DNA from: Nocardia sp. CNY236
GTDB taxonomy: Bacteria > Actinomycetota > Actinomycetes > Mycobacteriales > Mycobacteriaceae
Assembly (NCBI RefSeq): GCF_000482385.1
Contig: NZ_AXVD01000010.1
Span: 124,001-188,000, forward strand
Direction of reading: 5' to 3'
DNA: 64,000 bases
The translations under genes were made by a program, and so were the position numbers. Below, one piece after another: positions 39,698-49,997 of this stretch; position 1 is the stretch's first letter; each line of letters starts with the position of its first letter. The notes beneath the pieces were generated by a model. That model ran no database searches, was not told where the DNA came from, and was given only the letters and a program-made list of their open reading frames with translations.

Positions 39698-39816
39698 GCA
39701 CTTCCTTCATCGAGGCGCGTTTCAACTGCAACCGAAATACTAACGGCTGCACGAATATTCTCGACCACGCGCAGGAGGCATCGGCGCCGAGACGAGGGCG
39801 AGTAGCGGCCGCTGAG

Positions 39817-40080
39817 TCAGCGCACGCTGTCGATCGGTCCGCGGATCCGACGCGCGATCCTGGCCACAGCGTCGATCGCGAGCACCCCCGCCACCGCGAC
39901 CAGCACCGCAGCCAGGATCTGCCAAGGTGGGGCGTAGCGTACGGCGGTGAATCCGGGCACATCGCCCGAGGGCGCGAAGTCTGTGGTACGGACACTGTTG
40001 CGCCAGCTCGCAATTGCTCCCAGCAACGCGAGCACCGCCAGAACCAACTCCAACAGCACCGCGATGCCCCGGCGCCTCAC
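39817..40080 (-). CDS. Small two-helix membrane protein
   Basis: 87 aa with two transmembrane helices (about residues 6-23 and 52-70), and a positively charged C-terminus. It overlaps the upstream gene by 4 nt (ATGA), so the pair is co-translated. Function unknown. Confidence 0.72.
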   Translation of the reverse strand: MRRRGIAVLLELVLAVLALLGAIASWRNSVRTTDFAPSGDVPGFTAVRYAPPWQILAAVLVAVAGVLAIDAVARIARRIRGPIDSVR

Positions 40081-40601
40081 CTGCCGACTCCGTCCTCGTC
40101 GGCACCGGGCTCCACAACAGTGTTCTGCCGCAGAGCGGCCGGCTGGTCAGTCGCCGTGGCCAGTGCCGCGCGCAACGACTTGTGATCCTTGGCCCATGCC
40201 TGCACTAGCGCGCCGTCGACCAGTCGCAGCCCGATACCCGTGCGGCGGCGCGGCACTCCGGTCAATTCGCCCAGCGCTGGAGCCGATTCCCACTCCAACG
40301 CGCCCCGGAACTTCTCGTCGCGTTCGGGAAGCACCTGCGCAATCGCGGTCACCGCGATCGACTCCGTACCCGAGCGCAACGTTGTGGGGGTGAGTTCGAC
40401 ACTCACGTGCCGCTTACCCGCGACGACCTGCAGCGCGACAAAGCCGGCGATCAGTACCGCACAGAATGCCAAGGCGAACCAGTGCACGGATTCGCCCGTA
40501 CCGAACTCGAGAACGAGAACGACAGCGCACAGAATCGGCCCATAGGCCACCGCCCGCCAGCGGGCACCCGGTTCGGAGAACAGAACCGCAGGCGCCGTCA
40601 C
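40077..40601 (-). CDS. Conserved membrane protein, Rv0513-like
   Basis: 174 aa with two N-terminal transmembrane helices (about residues 15-33 and 40-60), and a cytoplasmic domain with VSVELTPTTLRSGTESIAVTAIAQVLPERD and a C-terminal RLVDGALVQAWAKDHKSLRAAL. In M. tuberculosis a membrane protein of similar size lies next to hemB. Function unknown. It overlaps the following gene by 4 nt. Confidence 0.72.
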   Translation of the reverse strand: MTAPAVLFSEPGARWRAVAYGPILCAVVLVLEFGTGESVHWFALAFCAVLIAGFVALQVVAGKRHVSVELTPTTLRSGTESIAVTAIAQVLPERDEKFRGALEWESAPALGELTGVPRRRTGIGLRLVDGALVQAWAKDHKSLRAALATATDQPAALRQNTVVEPGADEDGVGR

Positions 40602-40647
40602 GCCGAAACCAAGACGGCCGTACGGGGCGAAACCATGGAGAGTGAAA

Positions 40648-40767
40648 TCAGTGGGTCCTGCCGGGCAACAACAACAGGGCGATGGTCAGCACCGCGAACA
40701 GAACCAGCAGGCTCCACACGGCCAGATCTCGCCGAACGCTCTGCGACTGCTGGATCACCACTCGCAT
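40648..40767 (-). CDS. 39-aa single-pass membrane peptide
   Basis: Small gene: MRVVIQQSQSVRRDLAVWSL followed by a hydrophobic helix ending in PGRTH. A GGAGG ribosome site stands 5-6 nt before the ATG. A promoter-like pair (TTGTCC, 16 nt, TACAGT) lies about 105 bp upstream. It looks like a real membrane microprotein, with an N-terminal amphipathic part and one helix; the function is unknown. Confidence 0.62.
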   Translation of the reverse strand: MRVVIQQSQSVRRDLAVWSLLVLFAVLTIALLLLPGRTH

Positions 40768-40871
40768 CGATGCCTCCGATCCTTCGAAGCCATCTGTCGA
40801 ACTCCCGCACGTATCGCGAACCACCGCAAGGCACTCGACTACCAGCTTCCCTGTCCACTGTGACAGCTCTC

Positions 40872-40899
40872 ACTGTACAGGTCGAACTGTCTCGGACAA
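40872..40899 (-). promoter_or_regulatory. Promoter for the small membrane peptide
   Basis: TTGTCC (40894-40899), 16-nt spacer, TACAGT (40872-40877) on the minus strand. Position would give a 5' leader near 98 nt. Confidence 0.4.
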
Positions 40900-40924
40900 A
40901 CCGAGAACCTGTTCCACCACCAAC

Positions 40925-41449
40925 TCAGTGCCTGCCCGGTTGGAAGTAGGCAGCCGAGTCCGGACGATGGGACAGATAGATTGCACCGACCGCGAACACT
41001 GCTTGCACGATGGACACACCGCCCGCCACCAGCGCAGCGATCCCGGCCGCCGATTCGGTCACCACCAGTGCGCCGACGCCGGTCACCGCCGCCCAGACAC
41101 CGAACACCGTCAGAACCGTCCGGGCCCAACGCTTGCCGCGGGCGAACTGGCGCACGATCACCAGAGCCAGCGCCGTGAATGCCAGCCCGACGAGCGCCAC
41201 GACCACGAACGCGAGTGTGACCATCGACTCGGCGCTGGCCATCGTCAGCGCCGTGCCCTGCGCACGAGCTTGCTCGATCAAGTCTTCGGCGACCACCCGC
41301 CGCTGGGTGAACAAGGCAACGATCGACGCCACGAGGTACACCACACCCAGGCCGATGACGCTCCACCACAACTGCTGCGCGGTACCGACGTCCTTCGGCA
41401 TCGAGACCTGGGCTGGCCGAGTGCCGAACGGTCCTGCCATGGTGATCAC
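40925..41449 (-). CDS. Four-helix membrane protein
   Basis: 174 aa with four transmembrane helices (about residues 25-47, 75-103, 112-132 and 137-160) and short charged loops with [16 protein letters not shown]. Actinobacterial unknown. Its ATG overlaps the hemB stop by 4 nt, so it is translated with hemB. Confidence 0.75.
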   Translation of the reverse strand: MITMAGPFGTRPAQVSMPKDVGTAQQLWWSVIGLGVVYLVASIVALFTQRRVVAEDLIEQARAQGTALTMASAESMVTLAFVVVALVGLAFTALALVIVRQFARGKRWARTVLTVFGVWAAVTGVGALVVTESAAGIAALVAGGVSIVQAVFAVGAIYLSHRPDSAAYFQPGRH

Positions 41450-42423
41450 GCCAGCCAGTGCGCGGCCTCGGTGGCCCAGTAGGTGAGCACGATGTCCGCG
41501 CCGGCACGGCGAATGCCGAGCAATGACTCGACAACGGCGCCCCGACGATCGATCCAGCCTCGTTCGGCCGCCGCCGTGATCATGGCGTACTCACCGGAGA
41601 TCTGATACGCGGCCACCGGGACACTCGACCGGTCGGCGACATCACGCAGAATGTCCAGATACGACAACGCCGGCTTGACCATGACGATGTCCGCACCTTC
41701 GGCCAGGTCCAACTCCAATTCCCGAACCGACTCACGACGGTTGGCCGGGTCCTGTTGGTAGGTTCTGCGATCGCCGACCAGCGAGGAACCCACCGCCTCG
41801 CGGAAGGGGCCGTAGAACGCCGAGGCGTACTTCGCAGAGTAGGCAAGGATGCCGGTATCGGTTCGTCCGACTGCATCGAGACCGCGACGGATCGCGCCGA
41901 CCTGTCCATCCATCATTCCGCTGGCGCCGAGCAGGTCCGCGCCCGCCTCGGCTTGAGCGAGCGCCATCTGCACATAGCGGTCCACGGATGCGTCGTTGTC
42001 GACGCCGCCATCGGCCGCGAGCACGCCACAGTGGCCGTGGTCGGTGAACTCGTCCAGGCAGGTGTCGGCCATGACGACAGTGGCGTCGCCCACCTCGCCG
42101 GCGAGCGCGCGCAGCCCACGATTGAGGATCCCCTCGGGGTCGGACGCAACGCTGCCGACCGCATCCTTGTCCTCGGGGCGAGGCACACCGAACAGCATGA
42201 TCCCGCCCACACCCGCCGTCACCGCGTCGGCGGCCGCCTTGCGCAGCGAGTCGAGGGTATGTTGCACGACGCCGGGCATCGAGCCGATCGCACGGGGCTC
42301 GTCCAGACCATCGGCCACGAACATCGGCAAGACCAATTGCCGTGGCTGCAGTGTTGTTTCGGCCACGAGCCGACGCAGAGCCGGCGTTCGGCGCAACCGC
42401 CGTGGGCGGTCCATTCCGGTCAT
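41446..42423 (-). CDS. hemB: Delta-aminolevulinic acid dehydratase (porphobilinogen synthase)
   Basis: Condenses two 5-aminolevulinate molecules to porphobilinogen; 325 aa. Active-site lysines are expected in [20 protein letters not shown] segment (here [20 protein letters not shown]) and [11 protein letters not shown]. The metal-site region carries [20 protein letters not shown] 42423 starts [19 protein letters not shown], and a second ATG 42414 is possible. The DNA between it and cobA/hemD holds a divergent gene. Confidence 0.96.
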   Translation of the reverse strand: MTGMDRPRRLRRTPALRRLVAETTLQPRQLVLPMFVADGLDEPRAIGSMPGVVQHTLDSLRKAAADAVTAGVGGIMLFGVPRPEDKDAVGSVASDPEGILNRGLRALAGEVGDATVVMADTCLDEFTDHGHCGVLAADGGVDNDASVDRYVQMALAQAEAGADLLGASGMMDGQVGAIRRGLDAVGRTDTGILAYSAKYASAFYGPFREAVGSSLVGDRRTYQQDPANRRESVRELELDLAEGADIVMVKPALSYLDILRDVADRSSVPVAAYQISGEYAMITAAAERGWIDRRGAVVESLLGIRRAGADIVLTYWATEAAHWLA

Positions 42424-42679
42424 GGAACGCACGATACGCCCGGTGTGATCCTCGCGAACGCTCAGACCCATGCGGAACCGGGGTGCAACGGCCACACCGG
42501 GCAGGTGCGCGAGCACGTCGTGGTCTTCGGCGATCCACGGCTGCCACGGTATCGACGCCCCTCGCCCACCGGCCCAAAACGCGAAAATCGTTGTGGCCAG
42601 CGAAGTTTGTCGTCCCGGCACGGTAGAATCGAAGACGACCCGAGGGGCCTCGCCCCTGATTTCCACGGGAGGGACATCA

Positions 42680-42952
42680 GTGCACACGCCGGGAACCGTT
42701 CTCATCGATCGCCCCTACGCCCCCATCCGAAAGCACGCACTACCGCCGGGCCGTCCACGGGCATGGTATGTCACCCACAACCGGCGGCTGAAGGCCATGC
42801 GCTTGGCGATCGCTCTGCTCGATTCGGGTGTCTACGCACCGAGTTACGCCACCGACAAGCGCATCAGGCACACCGCGGAGCTGATCGGCATCCGCCGACC
42901 ATCGGACGTCACCTGCACAATGGTGCGCACGCTGATGCGCAAGCGGTACTGA
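42680..42952 (+). CDS. Basic hypothetical protein
   Basis: 90 aa, Arg/Lys-rich, with no signal or transmembrane segment. GTG 42680 has GGGAGGG 7 nt upstream. Features are [20 protein letters not shown] and a C-terminal [18 protein letters not shown]. No family is recognised. It lies on the plus strand between hemB and cobA/hemD and ends before a hairpin and a terminator. Confidence 0.6.
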   Translation: MHTPGTVLIDRPYAPIRKHALPPGRPRAWYVTHNRRLKAMRLAIALLDSGVYAPSYATDKRIRHTAELIGIRRPSDVTCTMVRTLMRKRY

Positions 42953-43028
42953 GCTCCCATGGGTGAGACCGCGTGTCGTGTCCCGCGGACAACGCGACCG
43001 AGCTGTCCGCGGGCCGGCGCGCGCACAT

Positions 43029-43054
43029 GGCCGACAGCATGGTCGGCCCTTTTT
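43029..43054 (+). terminator. Intrinsic terminator of the basic hypothetical gene
   Basis: 7-bp stem GGCCGAC/GTCGGCC (43029-43035 with 43042-43048), loop AGCATG, followed by CTTTTT. A second hairpin with a 10-bp perfect stem (42982-42991 with 43004-43013) lies just before. Confidence 0.75.
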
Positions 43055-43144
43055 CGCCATGGTCGCGAAACCTATTCCGAGACAACGCGATACGTTCCGC
43101 ACTCGGCCAGGGTCGTTTCGCGTCCGCGTCACCGCGTCCGGGGG

Positions 43145-44707
43145 TCAGCGACTGCGGCGACTCTTCTTGCGCGGCGGCGGCAGGAGCCCTTCGGCACGCA
43201 GGCGGGCGGCATGCTCGGCCAAGGCCTCGACCAGGGGACCGACCTGTGCCACGTCCGGCTGCACATCGACGCGCAGCCCGAACTCGATGGCAGTTTCTGC
43301 GGTCTTGGGGCCGATGCAGGCAACGATCGTGCGGGCATGTGGCTTACCCGCGATGCCCACCAGATTGCGCACCGTGGAGGAGGAGGTGAACAGGACCGCG
43401 TCGAACCCGCCGGTCTTGATCATCTCACGCGTTTCCGCGGGCGGCGGCGAAGCGCGCACCGTGCGATAGGCGGTCACGTCGTCGATCTCCCACCCGCGGT
43501 CACGCAGCCCCTCGGCCAGCGTCTCGGTAGCGATGTCCGCGCGAGGCAGCAACACCCGGTTCACCGGGTCGAATACGTCGTCGTAGGGCGGGAAGTCGGC
43601 CAGCAGTCCCTCCGAGGACTGTTCGCCGGTGGGCACCATCTCGGGATTGATGCCGAAGGAGCGGACCTTGTCCGCAGTCGCCTCACCGACGCAAGCGATC
43701 TTCACACCGGAGAACGCGCGGGCGTCCAAGCCGAACTCGGCGAACTTCTCCCACACCGCTCGCACTGCGTTCGTGGAGGTGAACACCACCCACTGGTAGC
43801 GTCCGTCGACCAACCCCTTGACCGCGCGCTCCATCTGCGCCGGACTGCGTGGCGGCTCCACTGCGATGGTCGGGACCTCCATCGGAATGGCGCCGTGCGT
43901 GACGAGTCGTTCGCTCATCTCGGCAGCCTGGTCTTTGGTACGCGGCACCAGAACGGTCCAGCCATACAGGGCACGCGATTCCCACCACGACATCTTCGAG
44001 CGGTGTCCGACCACCTTGCCGATGGTTACCACCAGCGAGCCGACCAATTCGGAGGCCGCACTGTTGAGTGTGGCCAGGGTGGCCTCGATAGTGCGCTGCT
44101 GGCGTGTGGTTCCTCGCACCGTCACAGCGACCGGCGTCTGCGGCGCCATTCCGTGCTCGACCAGAGCGCTCGCGGTCTCGGCCAGATGCCCGGATGTCGC
44201 ATGCAGCACGAGGGGGCCGGGAGCAGCAGCGAGGGCGGCCCAGTCGACCTCTCCGCGTACGTCGGCCTCGGTGTGTCCGGAGCCGAGCGCGATGCCCGCA
44301 TAGCTGGGCACAGCGGATCCGTTGGGCAGACCTGGCAGTACCTCGAAAACCATGTGCGACCGAGTAACGGCATTGACCTCGGCGATGACCGAATCGGTGG
44401 TCAACGGGTCGCCAGCAACCACGCGGACCACGTCGCGACCAGCGCGGGCTTCGGATATCAACGTCTTGGCCACATCGACAGGTTCACCGAGAGCGGGTCG
44501 CACATCGACCGGGCGCTCGCCATCGGGGTCCGGTTCGACCGCGCTACCGATCATGGCGAGGACGCCTTTGTCGACATCGGGGTCGGTGAACGCCAACGTC
44601 GCCCGACCGATCGCCTCACGGGCTCGTACAGTGAGCAGCGCCGGATCTCCGGGACCCGACCCGACGAACAGGATCCGACCGGGGTGCTTCTTGGCGGCTC
44701 GACTCAT
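43145..44707 (-). CDS. Bifunctional uroporphyrinogen-III C-methyltransferase / synthase
   Basis: 520 aa. The N-terminal half (to about residue 240) is an SAM-dependent tetrapyrrole methylase (FVGSGPGDPALLTVRAREAI, GDPLTTDSV, YAGIALGSGH), the CobA/SirA-type domain. The C-terminal half is HemD (GWTVLVPRTKDQAAEMSERL, FTSTNAVRAVWEKF, GRYQWVVFTSTNAVR), closing uroporphyrinogen III. The fused protein can feed both heme and siroheme/cobalamin branches. hemC is upstream by 64 nt. Confidence 0.94.
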   Translation of the reverse strand: MSRAAKKHPGRILFVGSGPGDPALLTVRAREAIGRATLAFTDPDVDKGVLAMIGSAVEPDPDGERPVDVRPALGEPVDVAKTLISEARAGRDVVRVVAGDPLTTDSVIAEVNAVTRSHMVFEVLPGLPNGSAVPSYAGIALGSGHTEADVRGEVDWAALAAAPGPLVLHATSGHLAETASALVEHGMAPQTPVAVTVRGTTRQQRTIEATLATLNSAASELVGSLVVTIGKVVGHRSKMSWWESRALYGWTVLVPRTKDQAAEMSERLVTHGAIPMEVPTIAVEPPRSPAQMERAVKGLVDGRYQWVVFTSTNAVRAVWEKFAEFGLDARAFSGVKIACVGEATADKVRSFGINPEMVPTGEQSSEGLLADFPPYDDVFDPVNRVLLPRADIATETLAEGLRDRGWEIDDVTAYRTVRASPPPAETREMIKTGGFDAVLFTSSSTVRNLVGIAGKPHARTIVACIGPKTAETAIEFGLRVDVQPDVAQVGPLVEALAEHAARLRAEGLLPPPRKKSRRSR

Positions 44708-44771
44708 GCCTGCACCTCGCTTGCGCTGGGCACGGGCACGCCCGAAGGCTTACTGCCTGTGTTTCGCTCGC

Positions 44772-45827
44772 TCATTGGCTGTTCTCCATTGGGCTGGGAT
44801 TGGGCAAGTCGGTGGTGGGCGAGTTGGTCACTGGAATGCTGGGACCGTCGTCCATTTCGAGGGCGAGCAGGTCACGCGCCCCCATGTCGAGCAACTCGCG
44901 GGCGAGTGAGCGGCCGAGCTCCATCGCATCCGCTGGAGAGCCGATCACCGATGCACGCAACACATCGGATCCATCGACAGCCGCGGCACATGCGCGTAGC
45001 GAGAGTTCGTCCACCAGACGTCCCTCGTCGTCGAGCGATTCGACCACCTCTGCAAGCGCGCCGATCGGCGCCGTGCAGCCGGCCTCCAACTCCGCCAACA
45101 GTGACCGTTCGGCGAGCACCGAGGCCCGGGTCGCTGCATGATCCAGGCCCGGCAAGATCTCGAGCAGAGCCGCGTCGTCGCTGCGGCATTCCACTGCCAA
45201 CGCTCCCTGAGCGGGGGCCGGCAGCATTTGCATCGGCTCCAATGCCTCGGTGACCGCATCCAACCGGTTGGTGCGGGCGAGTCCAGCCCGAGCCACCACA
45301 ACGGCGTCGAGCTCACCCTCATGGACCTTGCGCAACCGGGTATCCAAATTGCCGCGTAGCGGGACGACATCCAGGCTCAGGCCGAGTGCTCGTAGCTGCG
45401 CCGCACGACGCGGCGCCGAGGTCCCGATCCTGGCCCCCGCTGGTAGCTCACCGAGCACCAAACCGTCGCGCGCCACCAAGGCGTCCCGCGGATCCTGCCG
45501 CAGCGGGATTGCGGCAATGGTGAAGCGCGGGTCCTGCGCGGTCGGTAGGTCCTTGTAGGAATGCACCGCAATGTCGATCGCGCCGGCGGCCAGTTCGTCG
45601 CGCAATGCGGAGGTGAATACGCCGACACCGATCTTCTGTACCGGGTCGGCCGACAGGTCGCCCGCGGTCTTGACCACGACCAGCTCGGCCTCGTGTCCCG
45701 CGGCGACCAGTTCGTCGCGCACCATCCCGGCTTGGGTGAGCGCGAGCTGGCTGCCTCGGGTTCCGATCCGCCACGGCGCACGAGCGCCGTCGGCTGCCGC
45801 ATCGCCTTGTCGATGCACCATGGTCAT
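44772..45827 (-). CDS. hemC: Hydroxymethylbilane synthase
   Basis: Porphobilinogen deaminase, 351 aa. The dipyrromethane cofactor cysteine is C251 in [11 protein letters not shown]. Other signs are [15 protein letters not shown] near residue 20 and [11 protein letters not shown] near 92, and [16 protein letters not shown] near 133. It is longer than the M. tuberculosis enzyme (about 309 aa), with a short Ser/Pro-rich C-terminal tail. It overlaps hemA by 4 nt. Confidence 0.97.
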   Translation of the reverse strand: MTMVHRQGDAAADGARAPWRIGTRGSQLALTQAGMVRDELVAAGHEAELVVVKTAGDLSADPVQKIGVGVFTSALRDELAAGAIDIAVHSYKDLPTAQDPRFTIAAIPLRQDPRDALVARDGLVLGELPAGARIGTSAPRRAAQLRALGLSLDVVPLRGNLDTRLRKVHEGELDAVVVARAGLARTNRLDAVTEALEPMQMLPAPAQGALAVECRSDDAALLEILPGLDHAATRASVLAERSLLAELEAGCTAPIGALAEVVESLDDEGRLVDELSLRACAAAVDGSDVLRASVIGSPADAMELGRSLARELLDMGARDLLALEMDDGPSIPVTNSPTTDLPNPSPMENSQ

Positions 45828-47269
45828 GCCGTCTGCCCCTGTTCCTCGCCACGATGTCCAACGGTGAAGTCGTCGGCCAACGCGATCTCTCCATCTGTCA
45901 GTGCGATCTCCGCGCGTTCACCGACGGGCGGGGCAGTGATCTCCATCGGTGCGGCCACTGCCTGTGCGGCACCGGGTTTCAGTTCGAACAGCTCACGTAG
46001 TGCCTCGGCGTAGCTGTCTCCACCCGGGGTGGAGGCCAACTGCTTGACGCGCACCGTGGGCGCATGCAGCAGCTTGTCGACCACTCGGCGCACCGTGCGC
46101 GCGACCTCGACGCGCTCCGGGTCGGCGAGCCGGGGTAGCCGCGAATCCAGGCGGAGCAACTCTGCCTCGACCACCTCCGCGGCACGCTGCCGCAATGCGG
46201 TAACCGTCGGAGTGACCTCGGCCATCCGTTGTCCGGCAAGGTACTTGGCGAGTTCCTCGGCGATGATCGAACGGGCAGCGGCAGTATCCGTGGAGGCGGC
46301 GCCCGCCGCAGGATCCCGTTGCAATGTCTCGATATCGATGAGCGCCACCCCAGGGAGCCCGGCCACGGCATGCTCGACGTCACGCGGCAATCCGAGATCA
46401 CAGAACACAAGAGGTCTTTCTGCCTCGGCGAACTGCTCGCCTCGCTCACGTTCGGCGAGCGCGCGATGAGCATCGGCCAACGTCACCACCGCACCCACCG
46501 CTCCGGTACAAGTCACCACCACGTCGGCCGCGGCCAATGCCTCGACCATCCGAGACAGGTCCTGCGCGTGGGCCGCGACCCCGTAGGTACCGGCGGTCTC
46601 CGCGAGCCTGCTTGCTCGCCCGAGAGTGCGATTCACCACGATGATGCGCCCGATTCCTGCACGCGAAAGATGAGCCACCGCAAGGCCGCCCATCGCGCCC
46701 GCCCCGACCACTGCGGCCGTCCGTCCGGCCAACGGACCCAGCGCCTGCTGCGCCCGATCCAGCGCAACCGACACCACCGAGGCGCCGGCACGATCGATGC
46801 CGGTCTCGGCGTGCACTCGCTTGCCGACGCGCAGTGCCTGTTGAGCGAGCTCGTGCAGGGTCCGCCCGACCGCCTGCTGCGCATCGGCGGAGATATAGGC
46901 GCCGCGTATCTGGCTGAGCACCTGTTGCTCGCCGACCACCATCGAATCCAAGCCGCTGGACACCGCGAACAGGTGCTCGACGGCGGCCTCGGCGTAACGG
47001 ACGTAGGCGTACTTGGTCAATTCACCCAACGGCAAGCCGGAATGCGTGGTCAGCAGGTCGCTGATCTCGGCGAGCCCGCCGTGGAAGGCGTCGACCACCG
47101 CGTAGACCTCCACCCGATTACAGGTGGAGACGATCATCGCTTCGGACACGTGGCTGGAGGCGAGCAGGCGGTCGATCAGCTTCGGCCGGTCGGTGTCGGT
47201 GACAGCCACCCGCTCCAGCACCGACACCGGCGCGCTGCGGTGCGAGATGCCCACCAGGAGAACACTCAT
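45824..47269 (-). CDS. hemA: Glutamyl-tRNA reductase
   Basis: First enzyme of the C5 heme route, reducing Glu-tRNA to glutamate-1-semialdehyde with NADPH; 481 aa. Catalytic C50 is in [11 protein letters not shown]. The NADPH-binding [15 protein letters not shown] segment is near residue 190, and the C-terminal dimerisation domain follows. A Glu/Asp-rich tail ([11 protein letters not shown]) closes it. It is downstream of rex by 109 bp and upstream of hemC with a 4-nt overlap. Confidence 0.97.
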   Translation of the reverse strand: MSVLLVGISHRSAPVSVLERVAVTDTDRPKLIDRLLASSHVSEAMIVSTCNRVEVYAVVDAFHGGLAEISDLLTTHSGLPLGELTKYAYVRYAEAAVEHLFAVSSGLDSMVVGEQQVLSQIRGAYISADAQQAVGRTLHELAQQALRVGKRVHAETGIDRAGASVVSVALDRAQQALGPLAGRTAAVVGAGAMGGLAVAHLSRAGIGRIIVVNRTLGRASRLAETAGTYGVAAHAQDLSRMVEALAAADVVVTCTGAVGAVVTLADAHRALAERERGEQFAEAERPLVFCDLGLPRDVEHAVAGLPGVALIDIETLQRDPAAGAASTDTAAARSIIAEELAKYLAGQRMAEVTPTVTALRQRAAEVVEAELLRLDSRLPRLADPERVEVARTVRRVVDKLLHAPTVRVKQLASTPGGDSYAEALRELFELKPGAAQAVAAPMEITAPPVGERAEIALTDGEIALADDFTVGHRGEEQGQTA

Positions 47270-47378
47270 GCCACACCCTTTCCGGCATGCGCCGACCCGT
47301 GGCTGGTCATGCTTTGCTGCCTCCTCCGGACTCGACCGCTCCTCCAGGCGCGCTGATCGATTCGCTCGCTGCGCTCAC

Positions 47379-48224
47379 TCATGGTGTGACCACCGATCCC
47401 TTGCTGCTTGGCTCCGTTGCCGTATGCGAGGCTGCTGCATGCGGAGTTGTCGAATGCTGGAGTGCCGGATGCGGGGGCGCCGGGCGCTGCGTCGACGGAC
47501 GGTGCGCGACCCGGCGTGAACCAGCGTGCACGACTTCGGGCGGCGAGGCCTGCTCCGCACTGCGCACCCGATCGAACGACAACATCTGCATTTCGACCGC
47601 CAGATCGACGCGGCGAACCTCGACCGTCGGCGGTGTGATCAACTCGCAAGGAGCGAAACTCAGAATCGACTGCACACCCGCCGCGACCAGTCGGTCACAT
47701 ACCTGTTGCGCTGCGTGATCGGGGACCGCGATGACCGCGATGGTGGGTTGCAACTCCGATATCGCAGCGTTCGATCCGGCGATGTCGCGTACTTCCAGTC
47801 CAGCAACCGACAGGCCGACCACGTCGGGATCGCTGTCGAAGATGCCGACCACGGTGAAGCCCCGCTGCTGGAACCCGTCGTAGCCGACCAGTGCCCGTCC
47901 CAGGTTTCCAGCGCCGACCAAGGCCACGCGATGACCGTGCGCGAGGCCGAGCACATTCTCGATCCGGGAGCGAAGCTTGGCCACGTCATAGCCCACACCG
48001 CGAACACCGCTGGGGCCGAGGAAAGACAGGTCCTTGCGCAACTTGGCCGAATTGACACCCACCGCGCCGGCGAGTTCCTCGCTCGATACGATGGAAATAT
48101 CGTCGTCGGCCAATGTGGCGAGAACTTGAAGATATGTAGCCAGCCGCCCGACCGTGGCCTGCGGGATGTCCTTCTGCAGAGCCCTGCCGGAGACGCCATA
48201 TGACGCCTCATGCTGCTCTGTCAC
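47379..48224 (-). CDS. rex: Redox-sensing transcriptional repressor Rex
   Basis: NADH/NAD-responsive repressor, 281 aa. The winged-helix domain is in QATVGRLATYLQVLATLADDD and SSEELAGAVGVNSAKLRKDLS, and the Rossmann domain has VALVGAGNLGRALVGYDGF near residue 90. The C-terminus has a long low-complexity tail (rich in His, Pro, Ala and Thr) beyond the usual end, about 45 residues. GTG 48224 starts VTEQHEASYGVSG. It controls respiratory genes in actinobacteria; here rex-hemA-hemC-cobA/hemD is one order as in Streptomyces, and a Rex-like site lies upstream. Confidence 0.95.
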   Translation of the reverse strand: MTEQHEASYGVSGRALQKDIPQATVGRLATYLQVLATLADDDISIVSSEELAGAVGVNSAKLRKDLSFLGPSGVRGVGYDVAKLRSRIENVLGLAHGHRVALVGAGNLGRALVGYDGFQQRGFTVVGIFDSDPDVVGLSVAGLEVRDIAGSNAAISELQPTIAVIAVPDHAAQQVCDRLVAAGVQSILSFAPCELITPPTVEVRRVDLAVEMQMLSFDRVRSAEQASPPEVVHAGSRRVAHRPSTQRPAPPHPALQHSTTPHAAASHTATEPSSKGSVVTP

Positions 48225-48374
48225 GTCGTCGACTCCTCGTCCTGGCCCTCGGGCAACAGGTTCGTCGCTCGACCCTCTGGCCCGGGGCGGGCCGGTGCCA
48301 TGGTGTCGAAGTTTCGGATTACGGGCGGCCCCGCAGGCCTCGGCGTGCGGGTCGCGTGTCACCACCGTAACTGC

Positions 48375-48392
48375 TTGTGAAGCCCTGGACAA
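48375..48392 (-). promoter_or_regulatory. Candidate Rex operator overlapping the rex promoter
   Basis: On the minus strand TTGTCCAGGGCTTCACAA, 13 of 18 positions matching TTGTGAACGCGTTCACAA; the right half TTCACAA is perfect. It overlaps a -35-like TTGTCC with TACGGT 17 nt downstream (48369-48352 region). This suggests Rex autoregulation. Confidence 0.5.
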
Positions 48393-48461
48393 AGTCGGTG
48401 AAATTGGCCTCATTTTGGGCCTCCACCAGCACTACGACCGAACCGGGCTCGGCGCCGGCGC

Positions 48462-48722
48462 TCAGCGCTGCAGATCCGCGCGCAATCGCGCCTCGTCGAC
48501 GTCGAAATAGCTGTGTTCGCGGCCGTCGAGCAGAACGACGGGAAGTCGGTCTCCGTACTCTGCGCGCACCTCGGGATTGGTTTCGGCGGCTTCGTCGACG
48601 TCGACCGTCTCGGGTTCGATGTCGAATTCGGCACAGACGACGCGTAGCTGCTCGAGTGCGTTGGCACACAGGCCACAACCCACTCGCGTCAGCAATGTCA
48701 CCGAATGCGTGGAAGTTGTCAT
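48462..48722 (-). CDS. Glutaredoxin-like protein (DUF836)
   Basis: 86-aa thioredoxin-fold protein with the redox site [19 protein letters not shown] (CGLC at about residues 16-19) and the [15 protein letters not shown] region. It matches the actinobacterial glutaredoxin family next to hemA in mycobacteria (Rv0508-like). ATG 48722 begins [10 protein letters not shown]; the frame is open to 48773. A rex promoter follows downstream of its stop. Confidence 0.85.
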   Translation of the reverse strand: MTTSTHSVTLLTRVGCGLCANALEQLRVVCAEFDIEPETVDVDEAAETNPEVRAEYGDRLPVVLLDGREHSYFDVDEARLRADLQR

Positions 48723-48860
48723 AGGGACATTGAAACGAGGGTCGGACGCCAGCCGCGACATGGTCCTCGCCACACCATTGTGTCAGGCCCTGCCTTATGC
48801 GGTAGCCGTTACTCGATCCGGCTAGTGTTGACTTGGTTCGCGCGACGGGCGGAGGTACTG

Positions 48861-49895
48861 GTGCCGGAACGATCGAAGGTGGCAAGGGCCGGATTCATCG
48901 CGGGACGATTCGGTGAGTTTCCGGCGCGATGGAACCTGAGTCAGGTGGGCCAGGGCTTGCAAGACCAACTCGCTCGCATCTCGCGCAGCCCCTTCGGCCC
49001 GAGCAAGGAGGAATTGCGCGCCAATCTGGCGGGCGAGGCGAGCGCGGATGCTGCGCTGACACTGCACGACGCAGAGTTGGCCGCCGCGGGCACGGCGCAG
49101 CCCACACTCGCCGAGGCGCCACGAGACCTGACCGCAGCGGCATTCTTCGATGTGGACAACACCATGGTGCAGGGTGCGTCGATCGTGCACTTCGCGCGTG
49201 GTCTGGCGGCCCGCAAGTACTTCAAGACCTCCGATCTGATGGACGTCGCCTGGAAACAAGTGAAGTTCCGGGTCACCGGCAAAGAAAACAGCACCGATAT
49301 GGCCAGCGGAAAGGAAAAGGCGCTGGCGTTCATCGCCGGGCGCTCGACGACCGAACTGGCTGCCCTCGGTGAGGACATCTACGACGAAATCATTGCCGAC
49401 AAAATCTGGCCCGGCACCCGCGCACTTGCGCAAATGCACCTGGATGCGGGTCAACAGGTGTGGCTGGTGACCGCGACGCCCGTCGAGTTGGCCCAAGTGA
49501 TCGCGAAACGGCTCGGGTTGACCGGCGCGTTGGGCACGGTCGCCGAGAGTGTGGAGGGGAGGTTCACCGGCCGCCTGGTTGGCGATATCCTGCACGGTCT
49601 CGGCAAAGCGCACGCGGTACGCACGCTCGCGATCCGAGAAGGCCTGAACCTCAAGCGATGCACCGCATATTCCGACAGCCACAACGATGTTCCGATGCTG
49701 TCGCTGGTCGGTACCGCCGTGGCGATCAACCCGGATTCGGATCTTCGAGAGGTTGCCAAGAATCGTGGCTGGGAGATCCGCGACTTTCGAACCGGGCGTA
49801 AAGCCGCAAAGATCGGGGTGCCGACTGCCCTCGTCCTGGGCGCGGCAGGGGGCGCTATCGCCGCAGCTGTGACGCGACGCCGAGACAACGCCTGA
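48861..49895 (+). CDS. HAD-IB family phosphatase (SerB1-like)
   Basis: 344 aa. The catalytic DxD motif is [20 protein letters not shown] near residue 95, motif III lysine follows in the [20 protein letters not shown] region, and motif [11 protein letters not shown]. The C-terminal end is a short hydrophobic helix ([20 protein letters not shown]), a likely membrane anchor. In M. tuberculosis SerB1 occupies a similar place. The GTG at 48861 has GGAGG 4-5 nt before it. Confidence 0.87.
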   Translation: MPERSKVARAGFIAGRFGEFPARWNLSQVGQGLQDQLARISRSPFGPSKEELRANLAGEASADAALTLHDAELAAAGTAQPTLAEAPRDLTAAAFFDVDNTMVQGASIVHFARGLAARKYFKTSDLMDVAWKQVKFRVTGKENSTDMASGKEKALAFIAGRSTTELAALGEDIYDEIIADKIWPGTRALAQMHLDAGQQVWLVTATPVELAQVIAKRLGLTGALGTVAESVEGRFTGRLVGDILHGLGKAHAVRTLAIREGLNLKRCTAYSDSHNDVPMLSLVGTAVAINPDSDLREVAKNRGWEIRDFRTGRKAAKIGVPTALVLGAAGGAIAAAVTRRRDNA

Positions 49896-49963
49896 CCTCG
49901 GCAGTCTGCGCCGAGTCCACATCCAGCCCGTTCGAGCACGCAACGCGATGTCGAGACCACTCG

Positions 49964-49997
49964 GCCGGTGAAACCGCTCAGCCGGTGAAACCGCTCA
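49964..49997. repeat. 17-bp tandem duplication at the acyltransferase stop
   Basis: GCCGGTGAAACCGCTCA occurs at 49964-49980 and 49981-49997, perfect copies, plus a degenerate start of a third. The stop codon of the acyltransferase (49995-49997) ends the second copy. Confidence 0.92.
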
